Shown: positions 18,562-27,094, counted from the first letter of the stretch. The stretch is DNA of 64,000 bases from Azoarcus sp. (GCA_020725025.1 DYFV01000006.1:44695-108694), one strand, 5' to 3'. Numbers and translations: made by a program. The notes: generated by a model not told the origin, from the sequence alone.

Positions 18562-19482
18562 ATGGAGGGCATCCAGTCGGCGTTCATTCCCTACGGTCCC
18601 GGTGCCGAGAGCATCCTGGAGATCACCTGGGTCCTGATCGTCGGCGGGACCCTGATCTTCGCGCTGGTCGTGGTGCTCGCCGTGCTCGCCCTGCGCGCGC
18701 CGCGCCCCTGGCTCTCCAGCCCTCGGCTCGTGATCGCCGGCGGCATCGTGCTGCCGGTGGTGGTGCTGCCGGCGCTGCTCGTCTACTCGCTGCTGGCCGC
18801 TCCGCGCATGTCGGCGGCGGACGCGCCCGGCGTCGCGATCGAGGTGATCGCCCATCAGTGGTGGTGGGAGGTGATCTACCTCGACGCCCGGGGCGAGCCG
18901 GATTTCGTGACGGCGAACGAGATCCGGCTCCCGGTCGGACAGGTGGCCGAGCTGCGGCTGCGTTCGGCGGACGTACTGCACAGCTTCTGGGTACCCTCCC
19001 TCGCCGGCAAGCTCGACCACATCCCGGGCAAGGACAACCGGCTGCGCCTGCAGGCCGATCGGGCCGGCGTGTTCCGCGGGCAGTGCGCCGAGTACTGCGG
19101 CGGCCCCCACGCGAAGATGGCCTTCTTCGTGGTCGCCGAGCCGGCCGACGGCTTCGAGGCCTGGCGCGCTGCCCAGCGCCGGCCCTACGCCGGCGCCGCC
19201 GGCGACGAGGCGGATCCCGGCCTGAAGCTCTTCCTCGACCACTGCGCCGCCTGCCACACCGTTCGCGGCACCCCCGCCGACGGCGACATGGGGCCGGATC
19301 TCACCCACTTCGCGACCCGCCTGTCGGTGGGCGCCGGCATCCTGCCCAATCGGCGCGGCAGCGTCGCTGGCTGGATCACCAGCAGCCAGCATCTCAAGCC
19401 GGGGAATCTCATGCCCGAGTTCCGCCGCTTCGATTCCACCGAGCTGTACGCGCTGACGAACTGGCTGGAGACCCTCGAGTAG
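18562..19482 (+). CDS. coxB: cytochrome c oxidase subunit II with fused cytochrome c domain
   Basis: A 306-residue CoxB of the caa3 type. Two N-terminal helices (about 16-38 and 50-73) are followed by a cupredoxin domain with the aromatic HQWWWEV stretch and the CuA ligands H140, C175, E177, C179, H183 and M186 (QCAEYCGGPHAKM). A class I cytochrome c domain is fused at the C-terminus, with heme motif CAACH at 228-232 and the Met ligand in NLMPEF. It delivers electrons to the CuA site of the oxidase. The ATG at 18562 follows GGGAGAGGCAGG; a GTG one codon upstream is possible. The stop codon abuts the antiporter start. Confidence 0.95.
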   Translation: MEGIQSAFIPYGPGAESILEITWVLIVGGTLIFALVVVLAVLALRAPRPWLSSPRLVIAGGIVLPVVVLPALLVYSLLAAPRMSAADAPGVAIEVIAHQWWWEVIYLDARGEPDFVTANEIRLPVGQVAELRLRSADVLHSFWVPSLAGKLDHIPGKDNRLRLQADRAGVFRGQCAEYCGGPHAKMAFFVVAEPADGFEAWRAAQRRPYAGAAGDEADPGLKLFLDHCAACHTVRGTPADGDMGPDLTHFATRLSVGAGILPNRRGSVAGWITSSQHLKPGNLMPEFRRFDSTELYALTNWLETLE

Positions 19483-20541
19483 ATGTTCAAGGACCTGCCC
19501 CTGTGGACCAATGTCGCCGTGTTCCTCGCCGCCGGCGTGGTGGTGTGGATCGCCGGCACGCGGGTTTCGCGCTACGCCGACGAGATCCAGAAGGCGACGG
19601 GTGTAGGCGAGGCGCTGGTCGGCATGCTGCTCCTGGGATTCATCACCGCCCTGCCCGAGCTCGGCGTCACCGCCACCGCGTCCTATGCCGGCAACGCCAA
19701 GCTCGCGGTGAACAACCTCCTGGGCGGCATGGCGCTGAACGTCGCCATCCTCGCCTCGGCCGATGCGGTGATCCGGCGGGAAGCGCTCACCGCCGGAGTG
19801 GCCACGCCCCTGCCCATGCTGCAGGGGGCGCTGCTCGTGCTGATGCTCGCCATCGTGGGCGGGGCGACCGTGGTCGGGGACCGCGCGGTGCTCGGCATCG
19901 GTCTATGGGCGTGGTTGCTGCTCGCGGTCTATCTGATGAGCATCATGGTGGTGCGCCGCACGCGGGGCCAGGAGGGCTGGGTACGCGACCACACCGATCC
20001 ACCGCGCCCGGCTGCCGAGGGTGCGGCGGCCGCTGCCGACGAGGGGCACTCGGACGACACCGAGACGGGTCCGCTGGCGCCGCTGCTGGGCAAGACCGCG
20101 CTCGGCGCGGGCGCCATCCTCGTCGCCGGCTATGCCATCGCCCGCACCGGGGAGACGCTCGCCGAGCAGACCGGCCTCGGCCAGAGCTTCTTCGGCGCGG
20201 TCTTCCTGGCGCTCACCACCTCCCTGCCCGAGATCAGCATCGTCTTCTCCACGGTGCGGCTGGGCAACTACGCGATGGCGGTGTCGGACATCTTCGGCGC
20301 CAACCTGTTCGGCCTGGCGCTGCTCTTCCTCGTAGACGCGATCTACCAGGGCGAGCCGGCGCTCGCCGCCGCCGGGCGCTTCGCCACCTTCGCCTCGCTG
20401 CTCGGGATCGCCGTGGCGGCCCTCTTCATCGCCGGACTGCTGGAGCGGCGCCACATCATGATCCTGCGCATGGGGCTCGACTCGGTCTTCGTGCTCATCG
20501 TCTATGCGGCAGGCGTCAGCGTGCTGTACACCCTGAGATGA
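19483..20541 (+). CDS. Na+/Ca2+ exchanger-type antiporter (CaCA superfamily)
   Basis: A 352-residue membrane antiporter with two inverted alpha-repeats. The first reads GFITALPELGVTATASYAGN and the second LALTTSLPEISIVFSTVRLG; both keep the acidic residue of the (G/T)-x-S/A-LPE signature that binds cations. About ten helices are present, with a cytoplasmic acidic loop around residues 165-190. It is embedded between coxB and coxA without any gap (TAG then ATG before it, ATGA after it), so it is produced with the oxidase. The likely role is Ca2+ or other cation extrusion driven by Na+ or H+. Confidence 0.87.
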   Translation: MFKDLPLWTNVAVFLAAGVVVWIAGTRVSRYADEIQKATGVGEALVGMLLLGFITALPELGVTATASYAGNAKLAVNNLLGGMALNVAILASADAVIRREALTAGVATPLPMLQGALLVLMLAIVGGATVVGDRAVLGIGLWAWLLLAVYLMSIMVVRRTRGQEGWVRDHTDPPRPAAEGAAAAADEGHSDDTETGPLAPLLGKTALGAGAILVAGYAIARTGETLAEQTGLGQSFFGAVFLALTTSLPEISIVFSTVRLGNYAMAVSDIFGANLFGLALLFLVDAIYQGEPALAAAGRFATFASLLGIAVAALFIAGLLERRHIMILRMGLDSVFVLIVYAAGVSVLYTLR

Positions 20542-23042
20542 GCGCCCTGCCCCACCCCGAAGCGCGTCCAGAAGGCGAGCTCGACGAGTTACGTCGGCTG
20601 TGGAATCCGCCGAAGGGGATCCGCTTCATCACCGTCATCAACAACAACTACATCGGGGTCTTCTACGTCGGCACGGCCTTTCTCTTCTTCGTGCTCGCCG
20701 GCATCCTCGCCCTCCTGATGCGTACGCAGCTGGCGGTGCCGGAGAACGACTTCGTCGGCCCCGAGCTCTACAACCAGCTGTTCACCATGCACGGCACCAT
20801 CATGATGTTCCTCTTCGCCGTGCCGGCGGTGGAGGCGATGGGCATCCTGCTCCTGCCCAACATGCTGGGCGCGCGCGACCTGCCCTTCCCGCGACTGTCC
20901 GCCTACGCCTTCTGGGCCTATTTCGTGGGCGGGCTGGTGTTCTTCGCGAGCATCTTCGTGGGCTGGGCGCCCCAGGGCGGCTGGTTCATGAACCCGCCGC
21001 TCACTACCGAAAGATTCTCGCCCGGCTTCAACGCCGACTTCTGGCTGCTGGGCATCGGCTTCATCGAGATCTCCGCCATCGCCGGGGCGATCGAGATCAT
21101 CGTGGGCGTGCTGCGTACCCGCTCGCCGGGCATGACGCTCGGGCGGATGCCGCTCTACGCCTGGGCGATCCTGGTGTTCGCGCTCATGATCGTGTTCGCC
21201 TTTCCGGCGGTGATCGCCGCCACCATGCTGCTCGAGCTCGAGCGCGCCTTCGGCTGGCCCTTCTTCCGCGCCGAGGTCGGCGGCGATCCCCTGCTGTGGC
21301 AGCACCTGTTCTGGTTCTTCGGCCACCCCGAGGTGTACATCATCTTCCTGCCCGCGGCGGGCATGGTCTCGATGATCGTCCCCACCATGGCCCAGACGCC
21401 CATGGTGGGCTACCGCCTGGTGGTGCTCGCGCTGGTCGCCACCGCCTTCCTCTCCTTCGGGCTGTGGGTGCACCACATGTTCGCCACCGGCATCCCGCAG
21501 CTGTCGCTGTCGTTCTTCCAGGCGGCGAGCACGGCGGTGGCGATCCCGGCCGGCATCCAGGTCTTCGCCTGGATCGCGACCCTCGCCGGCGGGCGGGTGC
21601 AGCTCAACACGCCGACGCTCTTCGTGCTGGGTTTCCTGTTCACCTTCGTCCTGGGCGGCCTCACCGGGGTGATGGTTGCCGTCATCCCCTTCGACTGGCA
21701 GGCCCACGACACCTACTTCGTCGTCGCGCACCTGCACTACGTGCTGATAGGCGGGATGGTGTTCCCGCTCTTCGCCGCCTTCTACTACTGGATGCCGTAC
21801 ACGAGCAAGCATGCGCTCTCGGAGCGCGTCGGGCGCTGGGTGTTCGGGCTGGTCTTCATCGGCTTCCACCTCACCTTCTTTCCGATGCACATCACCGGGC
21901 TGGACGGCATGCCGCGGCGCGTCTACACCTACCCGGCCGGCTACGGCTGGGAGACGCTCAACCTCCTGTCCACCGTCGGGGCCTACATGATCGCCGCGGG
22001 CGTGCTGCTCTTCCTGATCGACCTCGCGCGGCGCTTCCGCATGTCGTCGGAGGAGAACGCGGGCAATGTATGGAACGCCGGCACCCTGGAGTGGCTGCCC
22101 AACGGCAACTACTCGAACCGCAGCATCCCGATCGTCACCAGCCGCGAGCCGCTGTGGGATCAGCCGAACCTCGCCGAGGACGTGGACGCCGGCCGCTACT
22201 ACCTGCCCAACGCGCCTACCGGCGGGCGGGAGACCATCATCACCAGCCCGGTGGAGGCGAAGCCGCAGTTCCTCCTGCGCATGCCCATGCCGGGCTGGGC
22301 GCCGCTCGTGGCGGCGTGGTTCACGGCCGGCTTCTTCCTGCTCCTCACGGTCAAGCTGGTGGTGCCGGCGCTGATCTCGGGCGTCATCGCCGTCGCCGGC
22401 ATCATGTACTGGGGCTGGCACCTGGATCCCGAGCCCATCCGCGAGCCGGTGGACGTGGGCGGGGGGATCAAGCTCCCCGCCTACATGAGCGGGCCGGTCT
22501 CCCAGGCCTGGTGGGCGGTGGTGGTGCTCCTGCTGGTCGCCGCATCGATCTACGGCTGCGCCGTCTTCTCCTACCTCTACCTTTGGACGGTCTCGCCCGG
22601 CTTCTGGCCCGCCGCGGACGCCCTGCCCGGCCCGGTGTTTCCGCTCGCCACCGCGGCACTCTTCGTCGCGAGCAGCCTCGCCCTGGGGCTCGCCAATCGC
22701 CGGTTGAAGGCGAATCGACTGCGCGGCATGGGTGTCGCGATGGGGGTGGGCCTCGTCCTGCTGGTTGGAGCCGTCGCACTGGAGCTCTACGCGCAGCGAG
22801 ACCTCTCCCCGAGTGAGTCCGCCTACGGCGCGGCCGTGTACCTGCTCGCGTCGCTGGCGGGCTTCTACACCGTGGTGGTGTCGATGATGGCTTTTTTCGC
22901 GCTGGCCCGCGCGGCCACCGGCAGGCTCGGTCCGGTACGCCGCGTCACCTTCGACAACGTGCGCCTGTTCTGGCACTACACCGTCGGCCAGAGCCTGGTC
23001 GGCCTCGCCCTGGTGCACGGTTTTCCGAGGCTGGTGGGATGA
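20538..23042 (+). CDS. coxAC: cytochrome c oxidase subunit I-III fusion
   Basis: An 834-residue fusion of CoxI (about 1-590) and CoxIII (about 600-834). CoxI has FTMHGTIM, GHPEVYI with CuB ligand H263, the D-channel Glu E265 and the crosslinked Tyr Y267, then H312-H313 (WVHHMF) and H398/H400 (AHLHYV). The HPEVY glutamate marks an A1-type oxidase. Two proton-path positions differ from textbook A-type enzymes: Gln 341 stands in AIPAGIQVFAW where GIK is usual (the K-channel Lys), and SAY replaces the NN of the D-channel entry in FPRLSAYAFW. The CoxIII part ends with WHYTVGQSLVGL. It overlaps the antiporter gene by ATGA. Confidence 0.93.
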   Translation: MSALPHPEARPEGELDELRRLWNPPKGIRFITVINNNYIGVFYVGTAFLFFVLAGILALLMRTQLAVPENDFVGPELYNQLFTMHGTIMMFLFAVPAVEAMGILLLPNMLGARDLPFPRLSAYAFWAYFVGGLVFFASIFVGWAPQGGWFMNPPLTTERFSPGFNADFWLLGIGFIEISAIAGAIEIIVGVLRTRSPGMTLGRMPLYAWAILVFALMIVFAFPAVIAATMLLELERAFGWPFFRAEVGGDPLLWQHLFWFFGHPEVYIIFLPAAGMVSMIVPTMAQTPMVGYRLVVLALVATAFLSFGLWVHHMFATGIPQLSLSFFQAASTAVAIPAGIQVFAWIATLAGGRVQLNTPTLFVLGFLFTFVLGGLTGVMVAVIPFDWQAHDTYFVVAHLHYVLIGGMVFPLFAAFYYWMPYTSKHALSERVGRWVFGLVFIGFHLTFFPMHITGLDGMPRRVYTYPAGYGWETLNLLSTVGAYMIAAGVLLFLIDLARRFRMSSEENAGNVWNAGTLEWLPNGNYSNRSIPIVTSREPLWDQPNLAEDVDAGRYYLPNAPTGGRETIITSPVEAKPQFLLRMPMPGWAPLVAAWFTAGFFLLLTVKLVVPALISGVIAVAGIMYWGWHLDPEPIREPVDVGGGIKLPAYMSGPVSQAWWAVVVLLLVAASIYGCAVFSYLYLWTVSPGFWPAADALPGPVFPLATAALFVASSLALGLANRRLKANRLRGMGVAMGVGLVLLVGAVALELYAQRDLSPSESAYGAAVYLLASLAGFYTVVVSMMAFFALARAATGRLGPVRRVTFDNVRLFWHYTVGQSLVGLALVHGFPRLVG

Positions 23043-23338
23043 GCTTCGCCGCGACCAGCCTGCGCATCTCGGCGGGCATCATCGTATGGATCCTGCACTT
23101 CGTGGCGATCTACGGCTTCACGGCGCTCGCCTGTGCGCGCGGCGCACCCCAGCCGGTGCCCTGGGTCATCGCGGGCGCGACGATTGCCGGGATCGCGGCA
23201 TGCCTCGTCATCGTGGCGAAGGAGTTCGCCCGGCGCGAGCGCTTCGAGTCCTGGCTGGCGGCCGGCGTGGCCGCTTTCGCGCTGCTCGCGATCCTGTGGG
23301 AGGCGCTGACCGTGTTCATGGTGCCGATATGCGAATGA
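23039..23338 (+). CDS. small three-helix membrane protein of the oxidase operon
   Basis: A 99-residue protein with helices at about residues 9-30, 42-60 and 74-94, ending FMVPICE. It overlaps coxAC by ATGA and the next cytochrome gene by 10 bases, so it is translationally coupled to the oxidase. It resembles the 118-residue product of 5940-6296 in length, topology and C-terminus. I infer an oxidase accessory or small structural subunit (subunit IV-like), without a named family. Confidence 0.72.
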   Translation: MSFAATSLRISAGIIVWILHFVAIYGFTALACARGAPQPVPWVIAGATIAGIAACLVIVAKEFARRERFESWLAAGVAAFALLAILWEALTVFMVPICE

Positions 23339-23694
23339 ATGCACTCGTCGGCCTGCTCTTCGCCCACCTCGGGCTCGCGCTCGCCGGCTGCGAGCAGTCG
23401 CCCCCGGCGCTCGGCGGCGACCCGGAGAGCGGCCGCCTGCTCCTGCGCCAGTTCGGATGCGGCAGCTGCCACATCATTCCCGGGGTGGCGGGGGCGAAAG
23501 GCAACACGGGGCCGCCGCTGGAGAACGTCGGGCGCCGGGTCTACCTGGGCGGGGTGCTGCCCAACTCGCCGGAGAACATGGCGCAGTGGATCCGCGAGCC
23601 GAGCCGCTTCGCGCCGGAGACGGCGATGCCCGACCTGCCCGTGAGCGAGGCCCAGGCGCGCGACATGACCGCCTACCTTCAGGAGTTGAAGTGA
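23329..23694 (+). CDS. monoheme cytochrome c lipoprotein
   Basis: A 121-residue class I cytochrome c. The signal ends in a lipobox-like ALAGC, so it is probably anchored to a membrane. The heme motif is CGSCH, and the distal Met lies in TAMPDLPV. The domain is very similar to the second domain of the next protein (both have IPGV, GPPLE, LPN(S/T)PENM, TAMPDL and ARDMTA), showing a tandem duplication. It probably feeds electrons to the CuA or cytochrome domain of CoxB. ATG 23329 overlaps the upstream gene. Confidence 0.87.
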   Translation: MRMNALVGLLFAHLGLALAGCEQSPPALGGDPESGRLLLRQFGCGSCHIIPGVAGAKGNTGPPLENVGRRVYLGGVLPNSPENMAQWIREPSRFAPETAMPDLPVSEAQARDMTAYLQELK

Positions 23695-24563
23695 AGAAAG
23701 TGCTCCTCACCCTCGTCGGGGTCGTCTTCGCCGCCATCCTGGGCGCCGCCGCCCTCGTCTACAGCGGGCTGTACGACATCTCGGCGACCGACCAGCACCT
23801 TGCCCCCACCTACAGGATCCTGGACCTCGCCATGCGCCGCTCGGTGGACTTCCGCGCCGACAGGCTGGAGGTGCCGCGGCTCGACGACCCCGCTATGCGC
23901 GAGCGCGGCCTCGCGCTCTACGAGGCGCATTGCGTGCAATGCCACGGGGCGCCCGGCGTGGCGCCGCAACCGTTCGCCCTGGGCCTGACGCCGGTGGCGG
24001 CAAATCTCGCCCACACCGCGCGGGCGTGGACGCCCGCCGAGCTCTACTGGGTAGTGAAGCACGGCATCAAGATGACCGGCATGCCGGCATGGAGCTTCCG
24101 CATGGAAGATGCCGACCTGTGGGCCGTGGTCGCCTTCGTGGAAACGTTGCCCGAGCTCTCGCCGGCGCGCTACCAGGTGTTGCGGGCGCAACTGCAGCCG
24201 CGCCACCCCGCTGCCGCCGAGCCACGGGAAACGGTCGATCGGGGGCCGGAAGCGAGGGCCGCTTCGCTGACCGCCACCGACGAGGCGAGCGTCGCGCGCG
24301 GCCGGCTCGCCATGAGCCAGTACGCCTGCGTCACCTGCCACCGGATCCCGGGCGTCGTCGGGCCCAACGCCCCGGTCGGCCCGCCGCTGGAACACATGGC
24401 CAGCCGCGCCTTCATCGCCGGCATCCTGCCCAACACGCCGGAGAACATGATCCGCTGGCTGCGCAATCCCCAGGAAGTGAGCCCGATCACCGCCATGCCG
24501 GATCTCGGCGTCACCGAGCAGCATGCGCGCGACATGACGGCCTTCCTCGCGACGCTCGAGTAG
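23691..24563 (+). CDS. diheme membrane-anchored cytochrome c
   Basis: A 290-residue protein with an N-terminal helix (about 3-24) and two cytochrome c domains. The first has CVQCH near residue 82 and a distal Met in TGMPAW; the second has CVTCH near 215 and a distal Met in TAMPDL. A Pro/Glu-rich linker of about 40 residues separates them. The start is GTG 23691, overlapping the upstream stop as GTGA. The second domain is a duplicate of the preceding monoheme protein. It closes the oxidase operon and is convergent with the crystallin-like gene. Confidence 0.88.
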   Translation: MKKVLLTLVGVVFAAILGAAALVYSGLYDISATDQHLAPTYRILDLAMRRSVDFRADRLEVPRLDDPAMRERGLALYEAHCVQCHGAPGVAPQPFALGLTPVAANLAHTARAWTPAELYWVVKHGIKMTGMPAWSFRMEDADLWAVVAFVETLPELSPARYQVLRAQLQPRHPAAAEPRETVDRGPEARAASLTATDEASVARGRLAMSQYACVTCHRIPGVVGPNAPVGPPLEHMASRAFIAGILPNTPENMIRWLRNPQEVSPITAMPDLGVTEQHARDMTAFLATLE

Positions 24564-24579
24564 GGGCGCGCCTTTCCCC

Positions 24580-24996
24580 TCAGTCGCATTGCACCTTGAT
24601 CGACCGGATCCGGTTGGCGAAGTTGTGCGCCGCCAGATCGGGCACCTTCTCCCCGGGACCGAAACTCACCCGGTCGCCGCTGTAGGTGGGCTCGGCGTAC
24701 ACGGTGATCCGCGCGCGCGGCCCGACGATCAGGCTGTCGATGCGGTCGATGAAATCCTGTCCGCCGACGTCGCGCAGGTCCAGGGTGACCACTGGACCGG
24801 TCTCGGGCTCTTCGAGGAAGGTCGGGCCCTCGAGGCGCGCGCCGGGCGGCTCGAACTGCTTCCCGTCGTAGATCGTCACCCAGCAGGGCGAGTCCTCGTA
24901 GGGCGTCACCAGCAAGGGCTCGTCGGCACCCGCCGCGGCCGTCGCGCCCGCAAGCAGAACCGGGAGAGCACCGGTGCGCAAGGACAGGCTCCTCAT
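24580..24996 (-). CDS. beta/gamma-crystallin-like exported protein (copy 2)
   Basis: A 138-residue protein with a signal peptide (to about AAAGADE, residue 25). The mature part reads like one crystallin domain: CWVTIYDGKQFEPPG, ARLEGPTF, IDRIDSLIVGPRARI, TVYAEPTYSGD and ANRIRSIKVQC. Two cysteines near the ends could pair. It is the better-preserved paralogue of the product of 3120-3518. AGGAGACG precedes ATG 24996. Bacterial crystallin-like proteins often bind Ca2+, but the N/D-x-x-S/T-S binding motif is not obvious in this copy. Divergent from the SDR gene. Confidence 0.7.
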   Translation of the reverse strand: MRSLSLRTGALPVLLAGATAAAGADEPLLVTPYEDSPCWVTIYDGKQFEPPGARLEGPTFLEEPETGPVVTLDLRDVGGQDFIDRIDSLIVGPRARITVYAEPTYSGDRVSFGPGEKVPDLAAHNFANRIRSIKVQCD

Positions 24997-25124
24997 TTTC
25001 GTCTCCTCTCGTCGCCCATGATCCGCTCCGGTCGCAGGCGGCGTTCCCGGCGTTCCCGCCCTTCCGCCGCCTCGGGAATACCCCTTGCGGGCTTCTCCTC
25101 GTGCTTTACCCGGAGATGACCATC

Positions 25125-25904
25125 ATGAGCACTCGCCTTAAAGACAAGGTCGCCATCGTCACCGGCTCGGACTCGGGCATCGGCCAGGCGACGGCAGTCG
25201 CGTTCGCCGAGGAAGGTGCCGACGTCGCGATCACCTTTCTCCATGATCGCGACGGTGCCGAGGCAACGCGCCGCAGGGTAGAGGAGGCGGGCCGCCGCGC
25301 CATCGTCGTCCAGCTCGACCAGCGCGAGCCGGACGCGGTCGAGCGGCTCTTCCGCGAGACCCAGTCGCAGCTCGGCGTCCCCTACATCCTGGTCAACAAC
25401 GCCGGCATCGACTCGACCGGCAAGCAGGTGGCCGACATGCCCTTCGAGGACTGGGACAACGAGCTCAAGACGAACCTCTACGGCCCCTTCCTGTGCTGCC
25501 GGCAGTTCATCCGCATGCGGCGCGAGGCGGGCGGCAAGGGCAAGATCGTCAACGTCACCTCGGTGCACCAGGAGATCCCGCGCGCCGGGGCGGCCGGCTA
25601 CGACGTCGCCAAGGGCGGGCTGCGCAACCTCACGCGCACCCTCGCCCTGGAGCTCGCGCCCGACGGGATCAACGTGAACAACGTGGCGCCGGGCATGGTG
25701 CTCACGCCCTTCAACCAGCCGGCCATCGACGACGCCAAGGTGCGCGAGGAGCAGGTCCGGAGCATCCCCTGGAAGCGGGCCGCCGAGCCGTGGGAGATCG
25801 CCCGGCTCGCGGTCTACCTGGCGTCGGAGGAGGCGGACTACGTGACGGGGCAGACCTTCACCATCGACGGCGGGCTGTCGATGAACATCGGTCAGGGCGC
25901 CTGA
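25125..25904 (+). CDS. SDR-family oxidoreductase (glucose 1-dehydrogenase-like)
   Basis: A 259-residue classical short-chain dehydrogenase. The cofactor motif is TGSDSGIG, followed by NNAG, the catalytic Ser in VTSVHQE and the Y159-x3-K163 pair in GYDVAKGG. The C-terminus has the typical YVTGQTFTIDGG. Sequence style is close to bacterial glucose 1-dehydrogenases and 3-oxoacyl-ACP reductases; the substrate is open. I use ATG 25125 because GGAG lies 9 bases upstream; ATG 25116 overlaps that site. The gene stands alone between divergent and intergenic regions. Confidence 0.87.
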   Translation: MSTRLKDKVAIVTGSDSGIGQATAVAFAEEGADVAITFLHDRDGAEATRRRVEEAGRRAIVVQLDQREPDAVERLFRETQSQLGVPYILVNNAGIDSTGKQVADMPFEDWDNELKTNLYGPFLCCRQFIRMRREAGGKGKIVNVTSVHQEIPRAGAAGYDVAKGGLRNLTRTLALELAPDGINVNNVAPGMVLTPFNQPAIDDAKVREEQVRSIPWKRAAEPWEIARLAVYLASEEADYVTGQTFTIDGGLSMNIGQGA

Positions 25905-26614
25905 TAGCCACGCGCAGCGCTCCGAATGCGGGCGCGCCGGGACTCCGGTCTCACGGGCACCCTCCCCCTGCCCCCGACCGCTTCCAAGGCGCAGCCCGCA
26001 CCCGATTCGCGGGCTATAGTTGAAGCACCGCCGGGCGCCATCCGGATCGTGGCGCTCGGGAGAACGAGCCGGGATTCTTCGCCCTCGCCGGCAGGGGCGT
26101 CCGCGTACGAGGCGGACAGCCGGTACGGGACCACCGCATGAGGAGTGCTCGGTGTGCGCACAGCGCCCGTCCCGTCCCCCTTCCCCACCGATGACGATCC
26201 TTGCCCGCCCCCCGGCGGACGCAGCCGGAGCGGCCCGCGGCGCGCCTGCGACGGGCGGCACCCACGGCCTCCGGTACACGCCCTTGTAAATCCTGCACAC
26301 CGGCCGTGTGGATCTTGCACGCTCACGCCGATGACCGCCGCAGCAGCGCCGGTGCGTCGATTGCTGTGCCCGCAGCACCGCGGAGCCGCCGCTCCGCCTC
26401 CCGTCCTCCACACATGCCGCGCTTCGGATTTCCCCGGCCGGCGGGCGAGCGCCCCGGCTCGTCCCCGGGCAACCCTCCGACGCCTGCGCCCCGCGCGCAG
26501 CGCCGCCATGTGCGGCGGCGGGAGCACGCATCTCCCTCCATGGGCTGCCGGCGCCCACGCGCGCCCCGCCGACCCGGCGTCGCGCGTCGTCCACTTCAAC
26601 CCAGAGTATTCGCC
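25905..26614. other. 710-base intergenic region, no recognisable gene
   Basis: No frame here has a plausible start, ribosome-binding site and protein-like composition; the open frames are Pro/Arg/Ala-rich noise. A possible -10 box TATAGT lies at 26015-26020. Several GC-rich hairpins can be drawn, but I recognise no riboswitch or known RNA. Confidence 0.5.
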
Positions 26615-27094
26615 ATGAACAGCCAGCTCTTGCTCCTCCTCGCCGTCCTGATGCCCGGGGCCGTCGTCCAGGCGCCGCCCGAGAACGCGCGCCGTGACCC
26701 TCCCGCCGAATCGCAGCCGACACCGCCCGTCGCCCCCGTCGCCCATGCCGGGCCCACCGGAAACCCCTACCGGGACGACGCTTCGGCCTCGCTCGCAGGA
26801 CGCCGCCTCTTCGTGCAATACCACTGCGCCCGTTGCCACGGCCGATACGGCCGCGGCGGCATTGCCCCGAGCCTGCTCGATGATTCGACGATCTACGGCG
26901 ACGATCCGGCCCAACTGTACGCCTCGATCGCAAAAGGACGCAGGTACGGCATGCCGGCCTGGGGCACGATCCTTCCGACCGAGGACATCTGGAAGCTGGT
27001 GACCTACATCGAATCGCTGCGCACGGCTACGCGCCCGCGCGCCGGCGCGACGCCGGTCGGCGCACGGCGCACCACCTCGCCCGGGGCGGGCTAG
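26615..27094 (+). CDS. monoheme cytochrome c
   Basis: A 159-residue exported cytochrome c. The signal peptide ends near residue 20, followed by a Pro-rich linker of about 30 residues (PPVAPVAHAGPTGNP), a class I domain with the heme motif CARCHG and a distal Met in YGMPAWG, then a low-complexity Arg/Ala/Gly tail. Residues DDSTIYGDD resemble PQQ-dehydrogenase-associated cytochromes. The stop codon overlaps that of the convergent glycosyltransferase within CTAG (27091-27094). It may accept electrons from a periplasmic dehydrogenase. Confidence 0.85.
   Translation: MNSQLLLLLAVLMPGAVVQAPPENARRDPPAESQPTPPVAPVAHAGPTGNPYRDDASASLAGRRLFVQYHCARCHGRYGRGGIAPSLLDDSTIYGDDPAQLYASIAKGRRYGMPAWGTILPTEDIWKLVTYIESLRTATRPRAGATPVGARRTTSPGAG

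Noticed and set aside
20589..23018. Long antisense open frame opposite the CoxI-III gene
   Set aside because: Composition is Arg/His/Glu/Gly noise from the complement of membrane-protein codons; no start context.
25905..26614. Riboswitch or structured RNA in the large gap
   Set aside because: I compared it by eye with glycine, cobalamin, fluoride and guanidine motifs and found no convincing core.
25892..27090. Minus-strand frames continuing past the glycosyltransferase stop
   Set aside because: They are Arg/Gly/Ala-rich, lack motifs and cross the cytochrome c gene on the other strand.
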